A stretch of DNA of 64,000 nt from Pseudomonas sp. HOU2 (GCF_040729435.1 NZ_CP160398.1:4569001-4633000); one strand, 5' to 3'; counted from the first letter of the stretch, positions 43,794-58,364 are shown. Numbers and translations are program-made. The notes: generated by a model from the sequence alone, not told the origin.

Positions 43794-44849
43794 ATGACCG
43801 TGACTATCAAGCTCGGCCAGTTGGCCGAGTTCCTCGGCGCCACCCTGCGTGGCGACCCCGAGACGCAAATTACTGGGCTAGCCACCTTGCAGGAGGCTGG
43901 CCCAGCTCAGTTGAGCTTTCTGGCAAATCCTCAATATCGCAAATACCTGGCAAGTTCCCAGGCGGCTGCGCTATTGCTCAAGGAAGCCGATGCCGAAGGT
44001 TTTGCCGGTAACGCGCTGGTGGTGCCGGATCCTTATCTGGCTTACGCCCGTATCTCTCACCTGTTCGATCCCAAACCGAAAGCCGCTGCGGGTGTTCATC
44101 CCACGGCGGTGATTGCGCCGGATGCGCTGGTTGATCCAAGCGCCAGCATTGGCCCGTTCGTGGTGATCGAGGCCGGTGCGCGCATCGGTGCGCAGGTCAC
44201 CCTGGGCGCCCATTGCGTTATCGGTGCCCGCAGTGAAATCGGCGAGGGCGGCTGGCTCGCCCCGCGGGTCACGCTGTACCACGACGTGCGCATCGGCAAG
44301 CGTGTGGTGATCCAGTCCGGTGCCGTGCTTGGCGGTGAAGGCTTCGGCTTTGCCAACGAGAAAGGTATCTGGCAGAAGATCGCCCAGATCGGCGGCGTGA
44401 CCATCGGCGACGATGTCGAGATCGGCGTGAACACCGCCATCGACCGTGGCGCGTTGGCAGACACCGTGATCGGCAACGGCGTGAAACTCGACAACCAGAT
44501 CCAGATCGCACACAACGTTCAGGTCGGTGATCATACCGCCATGGCGGCGTGTGTCGGTATCTCCGGCAGCACCAAAATCGGCAAGCATTGCATGCTCGCC
44601 GGTGGTGTCGGCCTGGTTGGGCACATCGATATTTGCGACAACGTTTTCCTGACCGGGATGACCATGGTGACCCACTCGATTACCGAGCCAGGCGCCTATT
44701 CTTCCGGCACAGCCATGCAACCGGCGGCCGAATGGCGCAAAAGCGCGGCCCGCATCCGTCAGCTCGATGACCTCGCGCGACGTTTGAAGCAGCTGGAAAA
44801 GCGCGTCGGGGAAGTGACCCCCGGCAGCAATGCTTCATCTGATGGCTGA
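43794..44849 (+). CDS. lpxD: UDP-3-O-(3-hydroxyacyl)glucosamine N-acyltransferase LpxD
   Basis: 351 residues. The third step of lipid A synthesis, adding the N-linked hydroxyacyl chain from acyl-ACP. An N-terminal uridine-binding domain ([20 protein letters not shown]) is followed by a left-handed beta-helix of hexapeptide repeats ([24 protein letters not shown] in part) and a C-terminal helix. Catalytic His lies in the [11 protein letters not shown] segment. It is 3 bp after skp. Confidence 0.95.
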   Translation: MTVTIKLGQLAEFLGATLRGDPETQITGLATLQEAGPAQLSFLANPQYRKYLASSQAAALLLKEADAEGFAGNALVVPDPYLAYARISHLFDPKPKAAAGVHPTAVIAPDALVDPSASIGPFVVIEAGARIGAQVTLGAHCVIGARSEIGEGGWLAPRVTLYHDVRIGKRVVIQSGAVLGGEGFGFANEKGIWQKIAQIGGVTIGDDVEIGVNTAIDRGALADTVIGNGVKLDNQIQIAHNVQVGDHTAMAACVGISGSTKIGKHCMLAGGVGLVGHIDICDNVFLTGMTMVTHSITEPGAYSSGTAMQPAAEWRKSAARIRQLDDLARRLKQLEKRVGEVTPGSNASSDG

Positions 44850-44955
44850 TACCATTTCCATATCAAGTGTGCACAGCCTCTAGACTGCCTCCTTGATTTG
44901 CTAGAGGAGTGCGCGTCAGTCGCGCTCCCAATCTTTACATAGGCTTCCCCCCGAA
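44850..44955 (+). promoter_or_regulatory. Gap inside the lpx operon with two hairpins
   Basis: 106 bp between lpxD and fabZ, whereas the other junctions in this run (fabZ-lpxA-lpxB-rnhB) overlap or nearly touch. It contains a hairpin CCTCTAG (44877-44883)/CTAGAGG (44901-44907) and a second short one GCGCG/CGCGC about 44911-44925, ending in ATCTTTACAT. It could carry a promoter or a processing site. No gene is seen. Confidence 0.45.
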
Positions 44956-45396
44956 ATGATGGACATCAACGAGATTCGCGAATACCTGCCTCACCGTTAC
45001 CCGTTCCTGCTGGTGGATCGGGTGGTGGAACTGGACACTGAAGGCAAGCGCATTCGCGCCTACAAGAATGTCAGCATCAATGAGCCATTCTTCAACGGCC
45101 ACTTTCCGGCGCACCCGATCATGCCGGGCGTCCTGATCATCGAAGCGATGGCCCAGGCTGCCGGGATCCTCGGTTTCAAAATGCTCGACGTGAAACCGGC
45201 CGATGGCACCCTTTACTACTTCGTCGGTTCCGACAAACTGCGTTTCCGCCAGCCAGTGCTGCCGGGCGACCAGTTGATCCTGGAAGCCAAGTTCATCAGC
45301 TGCAAGCGTCAGATCTGGAAATTCGAATGCCAGGCTTCGGTCGATGGCAAGCCGGTCTGCTCGGCTGAAATCATCTGTGCGGAACGCAAGCTATGA
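44956..45396 (+). CDS. fabZ: 3-hydroxyacyl-[acyl-carrier-protein] dehydratase FabZ
   Basis: 146 residues. Hot-dog-fold dehydratase that converts 3-hydroxyacyl-ACP to trans-2-enoyl-ACP. The active-site pair is H49 in [12 protein letters not shown] and E63 in [11 protein letters not shown]. FabZ competes with LpxA for the same 3-hydroxyacyl-ACP pool, so clustering with lpxD/lpxA/lpxB ties fatty-acid to lipid A synthesis. Two consecutive ATGs start it ([11 protein letters not shown]). It overlaps lpxA by 4 bp (ATGA). Confidence 0.96.
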   Translation: MMDINEIREYLPHRYPFLLVDRVVELDTEGKRIRAYKNVSINEPFFNGHFPAHPIMPGVLIIEAMAQAAGILGFKMLDVKPADGTLYYFVGSDKLRFRQPVLPGDQLILEAKFISCKRQIWKFECQASVDGKPVCSAEIICAERKL

Positions 45397-46169
45397 GTTT
45401 GATTGACCCTCGCGCAATCATCGATCCGTCGGCCGTTGTGGCTGACGGCGTCGAGGTCGGCCCGTGGTCGATCATCGGCGCAGGTGTGGAAATCGGCGAG
45501 GGTACTGTGATCGGACCGCATGTGGTCCTCAAAGGCCCGACCCGCATCGGCAAGCACAATCGCATCTACCAGTTTTCCTCGGTCGGTGAAGACACCCCTG
45601 ACCTGAAGTACAAGGGTGAGGAAACCCGTCTGGTGATCGGTGACCACAACGTCATTCGCGAAGGCGTGACGATTCACCGTGGCACCGTTCAGGATCGGTC
45701 GGAAACCACCCTTGGCGATCACAACCTGATCATGGCCTATGCCCACATCGGGCATGACAGCGTGATCGGCAACCACTGCATTCTGGTCAACAACACCGCG
45801 TTGGCCGGGCATGTGCACGTTGACGACTGGGCGATTCTTTCCGGTTTCACCCTGGTGCATCAGTACTGCCACATCGGCGCCCACAGCTTTTCCGGCATGG
45901 GCACTGCCATCGGCAAGGATGTTCCGGCATTCGTCACCGTGTTCGGCAACCCGGCCGAAGCACGCAGCATGAACTTCGAAGGCATGCGCCGTCGCGGTTT
46001 CAGCGAAGACGCGATTCATGCGCTGCGTCGCGCTTACAAAACCGTGTATCGCCAGGGCCTGACCGTGGAGCAAGCGTTGGCCGAATTGGCCGAGCCTGCT
46101 GCGCAGTTCCCGGAAGTTGCGCTGTTTCGTGACTCGATCCAGTCGTCGACTCGCGGCATCACCCGCTGA
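45393..46169 (+). CDS. lpxA: UDP-N-acetylglucosamine acyltransferase LpxA
   Basis: 258 residues. First step of lipid A synthesis, transferring a 3-hydroxyacyl chain to UDP-GlcNAc. Hexapeptide repeats ([39 protein letters not shown]) form a beta-helix; the catalytic His is in the [11 protein letters not shown] segment, and [17 protein letters not shown] is the acyl-chain ruler region. A C-terminal helical domain follows. It overlaps fabZ and lies 2 bp before lpxB. Confidence 0.96.
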   Translation: MSLIDPRAIIDPSAVVADGVEVGPWSIIGAGVEIGEGTVIGPHVVLKGPTRIGKHNRIYQFSSVGEDTPDLKYKGEETRLVIGDHNVIREGVTIHRGTVQDRSETTLGDHNLIMAYAHIGHDSVIGNHCILVNNTALAGHVHVDDWAILSGFTLVHQYCHIGAHSFSGMGTAIGKDVPAFVTVFGNPAEARSMNFEGMRRRGFSEDAIHALRRAYKTVYRQGLTVEQALAELAEPAAQFPEVALFRDSIQSSTRGITR

Positions 46170-46171
46170 TC

Positions 46172-47302
46172 ATGGCCAGTCTGCGTATTGCGCTGGTGGC
46201 GGGAGAGGCTTCCGGTGACATTCTGGGCGCCGGCCTCATGCGCGCCCTCAAGGCTCAACACCCGGCGGTCGAGTTCATCGGTGTCGGCGGTCCGTTGATG
46301 CAGGCCGAGGGCCTGACGTCTTACTTCCCCATGGAACGTCTGTCGGTGATGGGCCTGGTGGAAGTGCTCGGGCGGCTGCGCGAGTTGCTCAAGCGCCGCA
46401 AGGACTTGATCGCCACGTTGATTGCCGAGAAACCGGATGTGTTCATCGGCATCGACGCTCCCGATTTCAACCTCAACATCGAACTCAAGCTGCGTCAGGC
46501 CGGGATCAAGACCGTGCATTACGTCAGCCCTTCGGTGTGGGCGTGGCGCCAGAAGCGTGTGCTGAAGATTCGCGAAGGCTGCGATCTGATGCTCACCCTG
46601 TTGCCGTTCGAAGCAAAATTCTACGAAGAGAAGGGCGTGCCGGTGCGGTTCGTCGGTCACACGCTGGCCGATACCATTCCGCTGCAGGCAGATCGCGCCG
46701 CAGCGCGTGCCGAACTCGGCCTGCCTGACGGGCCGCTGGTGGCGTTGATGCCAGGCAGTCGCGGTGGCGAAGTTGGCCGTCTCGGTGCGCTGTTCCTGGA
46801 TACGGCCGAGCGTTTGCGAGCCATGCGGCCGGGGCTGCGCTTCGTCATCCCGTGCGCCAATGCCGAGCGTCGCGCTCAGCTCGAAGAGTTGCTGGTTGGC
46901 CGCGACTTGCCGGTCACCCTGCTCGACGGCAAATCGCATCTGGCCCTGGCAGCGTGCAACGCAGTGCTGATCGCCTCCGGCACGGCGACGCTTGAAGCCT
47001 TGTTGTACAAGCGGCCAATGGTCGTCGCCTATCGTCTGGCGCCGCTGACCTTCTGGATTCTCAAACGCATGGTCAAGAGCCCATACGTGTCACTGCCGAA
47101 TCTGTTGGCCCAGCGGCTGTTGGTGCCGGAACTGTTGCAGGATGATGCGACGGTGGAGGCATTGGCCCAGACCTTGGCGCCGCTGATCGAAGGCGGCGAA
47201 GAGCAGACCCGAGGCTTCGACGAGATCCACCGCACACTGCGGCTGGATGCTTCCAATCAGGCGGCGGATGCCGTCCTCAACCTGATCGGGCAGAAACCAT
47301 GA
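46172..47302 (+). CDS. lpxB: Lipid-A-disaccharide synthase LpxB
   Basis: 376 residues. GT19 glycosyltransferase that joins lipid X and UDP-2,3-diacylglucosamine to the tetraacyl disaccharide of lipid A. Motifs: [15 protein letters not shown] (N-terminus), [34 protein letters not shown] and [14 protein letters not shown]. Its stop codon overlaps the rnhB ATG (ATGA). Confidence 0.96.
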   Translation: MASLRIALVAGEASGDILGAGLMRALKAQHPAVEFIGVGGPLMQAEGLTSYFPMERLSVMGLVEVLGRLRELLKRRKDLIATLIAEKPDVFIGIDAPDFNLNIELKLRQAGIKTVHYVSPSVWAWRQKRVLKIREGCDLMLTLLPFEAKFYEEKGVPVRFVGHTLADTIPLQADRAAARAELGLPDGPLVALMPGSRGGEVGRLGALFLDTAERLRAMRPGLRFVIPCANAERRAQLEELLVGRDLPVTLLDGKSHLALAACNAVLIASGTATLEALLYKRPMVVAYRLAPLTFWILKRMVKSPYVSLPNLLAQRLLVPELLQDDATVEALAQTLAPLIEGGEEQTRGFDEIHRTLRLDASNQAADAVLNLIGQKP

Positions 47303-47937
47303 GCAAAACGATGCAGATGGGCCTGGATTTCACCCTGGTCGCCGAAGTCGAAGAACTGGTGGCCGGTGTCGACGAAGTCGGTCGCGGCCCGTTGTGCGGC
47401 GCGGTGGTGACGGCGGCGGTGATCCTCGATCCGAACCGGCCGATCCTCGGCCTCAACGACTCGAAGAAACTCACCGAAGCCAGGCGCGAGAAGCTCTACG
47501 ACGAGATCATCGAGAAATCCCTGAGTTGGTGCATCGCCCGCGCCGAAGTCGAGGAAATCGACGAGCTGAACATCCTCCATGCGACCATGCTCGCCATGCA
47601 GCGCGCGGTGGCCGGTCTGCATATTCAGCCGAAACTGGCGATGATCGACGGTAACCGCTGCCCGAAACTGCCGATGCGCGCCGAAGCGGTGGTGCAGGGT
47701 GACGGCAAGGTACCGGCCATCGCTGCCGCGTCGATTCTGGCCAAAGTCAGCCGCGACCGTGAAATGGCTGCATTCGAATTGATCTACCCGGGGTACGGCA
47801 TCGGCGGTCACAAAGGCTATCCGACGCCCGTTCATCTGGAAGCGCTGGCGCGGTTGGGGCCGACGCCGATTCACCGGCGCTCGTTCGCCCCGGTGCGTCA
47901 GGCCTACGAGGCGCTGGAAGGTCTGATGCAGGTTTAG
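47299..47937 (+). CDS. rnhB: Ribonuclease HII
   Basis: 212 residues. It nicks RNA in RNA-DNA hybrids and starts removal of single ribonucleotides from DNA. Catalytic acids lie in [14 protein letters not shown] (D, E), and further acids in [10 protein letters not shown] and [12 protein letters not shown]. It is coupled to lpxB and followed by a hairpin terminator upstream of dnaE. Confidence 0.95.
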   Translation: MSKTMQMGLDFTLVAEVEELVAGVDEVGRGPLCGAVVTAAVILDPNRPILGLNDSKKLTEARREKLYDEIIEKSLSWCIARAEVEEIDELNILHATMLAMQRAVAGLHIQPKLAMIDGNRCPKLPMRAEAVVQGDGKVPAIAAASILAKVSRDREMAAFELIYPGYGIGGHKGYPTPVHLEALARLGPTPIHRRSFAPVRQAYEALEGLMQV

Positions 47938-47960
47938 GCGCAAGGCTGATGTTTTGTTCG

Positions 47961-47990
47961 AGGCCCGGTACAATCCGGGCCTTGTTGTCT
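47961..47990 (+). terminator. Hairpin after rnhB
   Basis: Stem AGGCCCGG (47961-47968), loop TACAAT, CCGGGCCT (47975-47982), then TGTTGTCT. It is GC-rich with an imperfect T tail. It probably separates rnhB from dnaE partially. Confidence 0.6.
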
Positions 47991-48013
47991 CTATGTAACT
48001 GGACAGGATCACT

Positions 48014-51000
48014 ATGCCGGCTTCATTCGTTCATCTACGCCTGCACACTGAATACTCCCTGGTCGACGGGCTGGTGCGGATCAAGCCACTGGTCAAGGCG
48101 CTGACCGGCATGAACATGCCGGCGGTGGCGGTCACCGATCAGAACAACATGTGTTCCCTGGTCAAATTCTATAAAAACACCATGGGCGCCGGCATCAAGC
48201 CGATCTGCGGCGCCGACCTGTGGCTGTCGAACAAGGATCCGGACGGGCCATTGAGCCGGATCAGCCTGTTGGTGATGAACGCCAAGGGTTATCGCAATCT
48301 CACCGAGTTGATCTCGCGCGGCTTCATCGATGGTCAGCGCAACGGCATGATCATCATCGAGCGCGAATGGGTCGCCGAGGCCAATGAAGGCCTGATCATG
48401 CTGTCCGCCGCCAAAGAAGGCGAGATCGGCATGGCCATGATCAGTGGCAACCCGGACGAAGCCGAGACCCTGGCGCGCGAATGGATGGCGGTGTTTCCGG
48501 ATCGTTTCTATCTGGAAATCCAGCGCACCAATCGCCCCAACGATGAAGAGCAGTTGCACGGTGCCGTGGCCCTGGCCGACAAGCTCGGCGCGCCGCTGGT
48601 GGCGACCAACGATGTGCGCTTCATCAAACAGGAAGACTTCGCTGCCCACGAAACCCGCGTGTGCATCGGCGAAGGCCGCGCGCTCGACGATCCGCGGCGT
48701 TCGAAGAATTACAGCGATCAGCAATACCTCAAAAGCGCCGAGGAAATGGCCGAGCTGTTCAGCGACATTCCCGACGCCATCGAAAACACCGTCGAGATCG
48801 CCAAGCGCTGCAACATCGAAGTGAAGCTGGGCACGCACTTCCTGCCCAACTTCCCGATCCCCGATGGCATGACCATCGACGAATACTTCCGCAAAGTGTC
48901 CTTCGAAGGTCTTGAAGAACGCCTCGCGGTGCTGCTGCCCAAGGACACCACGGAAGACTACGAAGCCAAGCGTCAGGTCTACGTCGATCGCTTGAATTTC
49001 GAGCTGGATATCATCATCCAGATGGGCTTCCCCGGTTACTTCCTGATCGTGATGGACTTTATCCAGTGGGCCAAGAACAACGGCGTGCCGGTAGGTCCTG
49101 GCCGGGGCTCGGGTGCCGGTTCGCTGGTGGCTTACGTGCAGAAGATCACTGACCTTGATCCGCTGGAATACGACCTGCTGTTCGAACGTTTCCTTAACCC
49201 GGAACGGGTATCGATGCCCGACTTCGACGTCGACTTCTGCATGGACGGTCGTGACCGGGTGATCGATTACGTGGCCGAGAAGTACGGTCGCAACGCGGTA
49301 AGCCAGATCATCACCTTCGGTTCCATGGCCGCCAAAGCTGTGGTGCGCGACGTGGCGCGGGTGCAGGGCAAGTCCTACGGCCTCGCGGATCGCCTGTCGA
49401 AGATGATCCCGTTCGAAGTCGGCATGACCCTGGAAAAAGCCTACGAACAGGAAGAGATCCTGCGTGACTTCATCAAGGTCGATGAAGAAGCGGCGGAAAT
49501 CTGGGAGATGGCGCGCAAGCTCGAGGGCGTGGTGCGGAACGTCGGCAAGCACGCCGGTGGTGTGGTGATCGCGCCGACCAAGCTGACCGACTTCTCGCCG
49601 ATCTATTGCGATGAGGCCGGTGACGGTCTGGTAACCCAGTTCGACAAGGACGACGTGGAGGCCGCCGGTCTGGTGAAGTTTGACTTCCTCGGCCTGCGGA
49701 CCCTGACGATCATCGACTGGGCGCTGAAAACCATCAACCGCGACCGCGCCAAGGTCGGCGAAGAGCCGCTGGATATCGCGTTCATTCCGCTCGACGACAA
49801 ACCGACGTACAACCTGCTGCAGAAAGCTGAAACCACCGCGGTGTTCCAGCTTGAATCGCGCGGCATGAAAGAGCTGATCAAAAAGCTCAAGCCCGACTGC
49901 CTGGAAGACCTGATCGCACTGGTGGCACTGTTCCGTCCGGGCCCGCTGCAGTCCGGCATGGTGGACGACTTCATCAACCGTAAGCACGGTCGCGCCGAAC
50001 TGGCGTACCCGCACTCGGACTACCAGTACGAAGGCCTCAAGCCGGTATTGGCGCCGACGTACGGCATCATCCTGTATCAGGAACAGGTGATGCAGATCGC
50101 CCAGGTCATGGCCGGTTACACCCTCGGTGGTGCGGACATGCTGCGGCGAGCCATGGGTAAGAAAAAACCCGAGGAAATGGCCAAGCAGCGTGGCGGCTTC
50201 ATTGAAGGTTGCGCGACCAACAATATCGACGCCGACCTTGCCGGTAACATTTTCGACCTGGTGGAGAAATTCGCCGGTTACGGCTTCAACAAATCCCACT
50301 CCGCCGCCTACGGCCTGGTGTCGTACCAGACCGCTTGGCTGAAAGCGCATTACCCGGCGCCATTCATGGCCGCGGTACTCTCGGCGGATATGCACAACAC
50401 CGACAAGGTCGTGACCTTGATCGAGGAAGTGCGCACCATGAAGCTGCGCCTCGACGCGCCGGACGTGAACACTTCCGAGTTCAAGTTCACGGTGAACGAC
50501 GACGGCCGCATCGTCTATGGCCTCGGCGCAATCAAAGGTGTCGGCGAAGGTCCGGTGGAAGCGATCACCGAGGCGCGTCAGGACGGTCCGTTCAAGGATC
50601 TGTTCGACTTCTGCGCCCGGGTCGACCTCAAACGCATCAACAAGCGCACGCTGGACGGTCTGATCCGCAGCGGCGCGCTGGATCGCCTCGGTCCGTACTT
50701 CCACGATGAGCAAAAGGCTTATCAGGCCAACATCGACCGCAACCGCGCGGTGCTGCTGGCGGCGATGGAAGAGGCGATCAAGGCTGCTGAACAGACCGCC
50801 CGTACCCACGACAGTGGCCACGCCGACCTGTTTGGCGGGCTGTTTGTCGAAGAAGATGCCGACGTTTACGCGACGCACCGCAAGGCCAAGGAACTGACCC
50901 TCAAGGAACGCCTCAAGGGTGAGAAAGACACCTTGGGCCTGTACCTGACCGGTCACCCGATCGACGAGTACGAGGGCGAGATTCGCCGTTTCGCCCGGCA

Positions 51001-51535
51001 GCGCATCATCGACCTGAAACCGGCTCGCGACACGCAAACCGTGGCCGGGATGATCATTGCCCTGCGGGTGATGAAGAACAAGAAGGGCGACAAGATGGGC
51101 TTCATCACCCTCGATGACCGCTCGGGGCGGATCGAAGCGTCGCTGTTCGCCGATGCGTTCCACTCCGCGCAGTCGCTGTTGCAGACCGACGCGATGGTGG
51201 TGGTCGAGGGCGAAGTCAGCAACGACGACTTCTCCGGCGGCCTGCGCCTGCGGGTCAAGCGGGTGATGAGCATGGAAGATGCGCGCACCAACCTGGCCGA
51301 AAGCCTGCGCCTGAAGCTGCACACTCAGGACTTGAAAGGCGATCAGCTACGCTGGTTGGGTGAGCTGCTCAAGCGTCACCGCGGGGCGTGCCCGATCACC
51401 ATGGAGTACACCAGTCCCGATGCGAAGACCTTGCTGCAGTTTGGCGAGACCTGGCGAATCGACCCGGCGGATGCGTTGATTCAAGCCCTGCGTGACCAGT
51501 TCGGGCGAGACAACGTCTTCCTCCAATACCGTTGA
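48014..51535 (+). CDS. dnaE: DNA polymerase III subunit alpha
   Basis: 1173 residues. The replicative polymerase. The N-terminal PHP domain starts with FVHLRLHTEYSLVDG; the palm has PDFDVDFCMDGRDRV (catalytic D403 and D405 in the PDxDxD motif), RGSGAGSLVAYV and GFNKSHSAAYGLVSYQTAWLK. The OB-fold and C-terminal parts (AGMIIALRVMKNKKGDKMGF, TLDDRSGRIEASLFADAF in part) follow. Length and layout match DnaE1 of Pseudomonas. The long antisense open frame across it is a composition artefact. Confidence 0.97.
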   Translation: MPASFVHLRLHTEYSLVDGLVRIKPLVKALTGMNMPAVAVTDQNNMCSLVKFYKNTMGAGIKPICGADLWLSNKDPDGPLSRISLLVMNAKGYRNLTELISRGFIDGQRNGMIIIEREWVAEANEGLIMLSAAKEGEIGMAMISGNPDEAETLAREWMAVFPDRFYLEIQRTNRPNDEEQLHGAVALADKLGAPLVATNDVRFIKQEDFAAHETRVCIGEGRALDDPRRSKNYSDQQYLKSAEEMAELFSDIPDAIENTVEIAKRCNIEVKLGTHFLPNFPIPDGMTIDEYFRKVSFEGLEERLAVLLPKDTTEDYEAKRQVYVDRLNFELDIIIQMGFPGYFLIVMDFIQWAKNNGVPVGPGRGSGAGSLVAYVQKITDLDPLEYDLLFERFLNPERVSMPDFDVDFCMDGRDRVIDYVAEKYGRNAVSQIITFGSMAAKAVVRDVARVQGKSYGLADRLSKMIPFEVGMTLEKAYEQEEILRDFIKVDEEAAEIWEMARKLEGVVRNVGKHAGGVVIAPTKLTDFSPIYCDEAGDGLVTQFDKDDVEAAGLVKFDFLGLRTLTIIDWALKTINRDRAKVGEEPLDIAFIPLDDKPTYNLLQKAETTAVFQLESRGMKELIKKLKPDCLEDLIALVALFRPGPLQSGMVDDFINRKHGRAELAYPHSDYQYEGLKPVLAPTYGIILYQEQVMQIAQVMAGYTLGGADMLRRAMGKKKPEEMAKQRGGFIEGCATNNIDADLAGNIFDLVEKFAGYGFNKSHSAAYGLVSYQTAWLKAHYPAPFMAAVLSADMHNTDKVVTLIEEVRTMKLRLDAPDVNTSEFKFTVNDDGRIVYGLGAIKGVGEGPVEAITEARQDGPFKDLFDFCARVDLKRINKRTLDGLIRSGALDRLGPYFHDEQKAYQANIDRNRAVLLAAMEEAIKAAEQTARTHDSGHADLFGGLFVEEDADVYATHRKAKELTLKERLKGEKDTLGLYLTGHPIDEYEGEIRRFARQRIIDLKPARDTQTVAGMIIALRVMKNKKGDKMGFITLDDRSGRIEASLFADAFHSAQSLLQTDAMVVVEGEVSNDDFSGGLRLRVKRVMSMEDARTNLAESLRLKLHTQDLKGDQLRWLGELLKRHRGACPITMEYTSPDAKTLLQFGETWRIDPADALIQALRDQFGRDNVFLQYR

Positions 51536-51674
51536 CCGGCAAGTGCCATGATTGCGCTTGCTCACAACCTGAATTTTTAATCTCGACCTCAGCGCGCCTC
51601 TCCCTTAAGGTAGGGCGCGAATAGACAACCGGCCGGCCCAAGCTCATTTGGGACACGACCCAAGACGGACGCCT

Positions 51675-52622
51675 ATGAACCCGAATTTTCTAGATTTCGA
51701 ACAGCCGATCGCCGACCTGCAAGCCAAGATCGAAGAGTTGCGCTTGGTCGGTAATGACAATTCGCTGAATATCGGCGATGAGATCTCCCGCCTGCAGGAC
51801 AAGAGCCGCACGCTGACCGAAGACATTTTCGGCAAGCTGACCAGCTGGCAGATCGCACGCCTGGCGCGTCACCCGAAACGCCCGTACACCCTGGACTACA
51901 TCGAGCACATTTTCACCGAGTTCGACGAACTGCACGGTGACCGTCACTTCTCCGACGACGCGGCCATTGTGGGCGGCGTGGCACGTCTGGAAGACCAGCC
52001 GGTGATGATCATCGGCCACCAGAAGGGCCGCGAAGTGCGCGAGAAAGTTCGCCGCAACTTCGGCATGCCGCGTCCGGAAGGCTACCGCAAGGCCTGCCGT
52101 CTGATGGAAATGGCCGAGCGTTTCAAGATGCCGATCCTGACCTTCATCGACACCCCGGGTGCCTATCCTGGTATTGACGCTGAAGAGCGTAACCAGAGCG
52201 AAGCGATTGCCTGGAACCTGCGCGTGATGTCGCGCCTGAAGACCCCGATCATCGCCACCGTTATCGGTGAAGGTGGTTCCGGCGGTGCACTGGCGATCGG
52301 TGTCTGCGATCAGCTGAACATGCTGCAATATTCGACCTACGCGGTGATCTCGCCGGAAGGTTGCGCTTCGATTCTGTGGAAAACCGCCGAAAAAGCACCG
52401 GATGCCGCTGAAGCCATGGGCATCACCGCCGAGCGCCTGAAAGGCCTGGGCATTGTCGACAAGGTGATCGGCGAACCACTGGGCGGCGCTCACCGTGATC
52501 CGGCCGCTGCCGCTGCCTCGATCCGTGCCGAACTGAGCTCGCAACTGGCGATGCTGAAGAAGTTCGACAACGAAGCGCTGCTCAAGCGTCGTTACGATCG
52601 TCTGATGAGCTACGGTCTCTAA
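51675..52622 (+). CDS. accA: Acetyl-CoA carboxylase carboxyltransferase subunit alpha
   Basis: 315 residues. With AccD it transfers CO2 from carboxybiotin to acetyl-CoA, giving malonyl-CoA. The ATG at 51675 ([16 protein letters not shown]) was chosen; the frame opens 27 bp earlier. Motifs: [19 protein letters not shown] in the crotonase-like fold, [23 protein letters not shown], and [15 protein letters not shown], the oxyanion site. It stands alone with a 139-bp upstream gap, and is followed by the palindromic element at 52642. Confidence 0.97.
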   Translation: MNPNFLDFEQPIADLQAKIEELRLVGNDNSLNIGDEISRLQDKSRTLTEDIFGKLTSWQIARLARHPKRPYTLDYIEHIFTEFDELHGDRHFSDDAAIVGGVARLEDQPVMIIGHQKGREVREKVRRNFGMPRPEGYRKACRLMEMAERFKMPILTFIDTPGAYPGIDAEERNQSEAIAWNLRVMSRLKTPIIATVIGEGGSGGALAIGVCDQLNMLQYSTYAVISPEGCASILWKTAEKAPDAAEAMGITAERLKGLGIVDKVIGEPLGGAHRDPAAAAASIRAELSSQLAMLKKFDNEALLKRRYDRLMSYGL

Positions 52623-52641
52623 GTCGACTGCGCAGTACCCC

Positions 52642-52721
52642 TGTAGGAGCTGCCGCAGGCTGCGATCTTTTGATTTTGCTGTATCAAGATCAAAAGATCG
52701 CAGCCTGCGGCAGCTCCTACA
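52642..52721. repeat. Long palindromic element, TGTAGGAGCTGCCGCAGGCTGC type, copy 2
   Basis: Inverted arms starting TGTAGGAGCTGCCGCAGGC at 52642 and ending CCTACA at 52721, with the inner arms GCGATCTTTTGAT and ATCAAAAGATCGC and a loop around 52675-52688. It is almost identical to 21031-21116. It sits between accA and tilS, just upstream of the tilS start. Confidence 0.92.
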
Positions 52722-52747
52722 GGGTTCTTTATGAAGCGACCCTCTCT

Positions 52748-54076
52748 ATGAATCCTTCGAAGAGTGATTTGCCATCTCGGCTTATGTCGAGCCTTGAGCC
52801 CTGGCGCAACGCCGCTCAGTGGCGCATCGCCTTCTCCGGTGGTCTGGATTCCACCGTCCTCCTGCATCTGCTGGCCCATCTCGCTAAACACCATTCCCTG
52901 CCAGCGCTCAGCGCCATCCATATCCATCACGGTCTTCAGGCTGCGGCCGATGCGTGGCCGGCGCATTGTCAGTCGGTCTGCGATGCGCTGGGCGTTTCTT
53001 TGCAAGTGATTCGGGTGACGGTGCAACCCGGCGCCAGTCTGGAGCAGGCAGCGCGGGAGGCGCGTTATGCGGCGTTCACCTCGCTGACCGAGGCGGATGA
53101 GGTGCTGCTGACCGGGCAGCATCGCGATGATCAGGCCGAAACCCTGTTGTTTCGCCTGATGCGCGGCGCCGGTGTTCGCGGACTTTCGGCGATGCCGGCG
53201 CAGCGACCGTTGGGGCAGGGCACGCTGCTGCGGCCAATGCTCGATATCACGCGCTCCGAGCTTGAGGCTTACGCACGCGCGCATCAGTTGCACTGGATCG
53301 AAGACCCGTCGAACCAGGATCGGCAGTTCTCCCGCAACTATCTGCGCCATCAGGTGCTACCGTTGCTCACCGCGCGCTGGCCGCAGGCGCAGGCGAGTAT
53401 GGCGCGCAGCGCGGCGCACCTGCGTGAGGCGCAAGGCTTGCTCGACGAGCTGGCGCAGCTCGATCTGGCGCAAGCCGCCACGCCGAGCGAGTTTTCATGG
53501 CTGGGCCTGCCGTCGCTGGAGCTGGCACCGCTGGCGAATTTGTCCGCCGCTCGTCAGCGCAACGCAGTCAGCCACTGGCTGGAACCGCTGACACGCCTCC
53601 CCGACACTGACCATTGGTCGGGTTGGGAGGACCTGTGCGGTGCTGCCAACGATGCATCCCCGGTCTGGCGTCTGGCCGATGGCGAACTGCATCGCAGCGC
53701 AGGGCGGATATGGTGGTTGAGTGGTAACTGGCTGCGCGTGCCGACGGGCAGTGGTGAGTGGCCTGACCCGTCGACAGCGCTGCGCTTGGCGAATAACGGG
53801 CGTGTCATGTTCGGCGGGCAGACTCCCGTCGGGCCATTGCGGATTGGCTATCGGCAGGGCGGTGAAGTGATGCACCTGGCGGAGCGCGGGCACCGCGATC
53901 TCAAGCGCCTGCTCAATGAGCGCGCGGTGCCGGCCTTTGTCCGTGGCAGATTGCCGCTGCTGTTTCGTGGCGCAGAATTGCTCGCCGTGGCGAACCTGCC
54001 GGGGCTTGACGGGCAGGAGTCGGACGGCTGGAAATTGCATTGGCAGCCAACAGACGAAGATCAAGGTTTGAGATGA
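52748..54076 (+). CDS. tilS: tRNA(Ile)-lysidine synthase TilS
   Basis: 442 residues. TilS puts lysine on C34 of tRNA-Ile(CAU), changing its codon and amino-acid identity. The PP-loop is SGGLDS (30-35) in RIAFSGGLDSTVLLHLLA, and TGQHRDDQAETLLFRLMRGAGVRGLSAM (in part) is the second motif. C-terminal substrate-binding domains follow. The ATG at 52748 is preceded only by a weak ribosome-binding site; an ATG 36 bp further on (MSSLEPWRN) is an alternative. It follows a repeat element. Confidence 0.95.
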   Translation: MNPSKSDLPSRLMSSLEPWRNAAQWRIAFSGGLDSTVLLHLLAHLAKHHSLPALSAIHIHHGLQAAADAWPAHCQSVCDALGVSLQVIRVTVQPGASLEQAAREARYAAFTSLTEADEVLLTGQHRDDQAETLLFRLMRGAGVRGLSAMPAQRPLGQGTLLRPMLDITRSELEAYARAHQLHWIEDPSNQDRQFSRNYLRHQVLPLLTARWPQAQASMARSAAHLREAQGLLDELAQLDLAQAATPSEFSWLGLPSLELAPLANLSAARQRNAVSHWLEPLTRLPDTDHWSGWEDLCGAANDASPVWRLADGELHRSAGRIWWLSGNWLRVPTGSGEWPDPSTALRLANNGRVMFGGQTPVGPLRIGYRQGGEVMHLAERGHRDLKRLLNERAVPAFVRGRLPLLFRGAELLAVANLPGLDGQESDGWKLHWQPTDEDQGLR

Positions 54077-54186
54077 AAGGGGCATTCCGGTAGACTACGC
54101 TCCCTTCTTGATACAACTTCTGTGGATTCGCCTGAATTGCAGGAGTTGCCGATTACCAAGCAGTCTTTGCTGGGCGATTCCAAAAA

Positions 54187-56832
<2,646 letters not shown>

Positions 56833-56850
56833 ACCTCAATTCTCCGGTAA

Positions 56851-58278
<1,428 letters not shown>

Positions 58279-58364
58279 GCAGTAAATGATAGAAAGACAC
58301 CGGATTGTGTCGGAAAAGTCGTGACAGCGATGGATTTGCCACTAATCTGATGCCTTATATGCAC

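Noticed and set aside
40881..43868. 995-residue open frame antisense to bamA and skp
   Set aside because: It is a shadow of strongly biased codons in bamA/skp; it spans two real genes and their gap and has no recognisable domain.
48035..51322. 1095-residue open frame antisense to dnaE
   Set aside because: High-GC codon bias keeps the antisense frame open; the sense frame has all DnaE motifs and the antisense product is compositionally odd.
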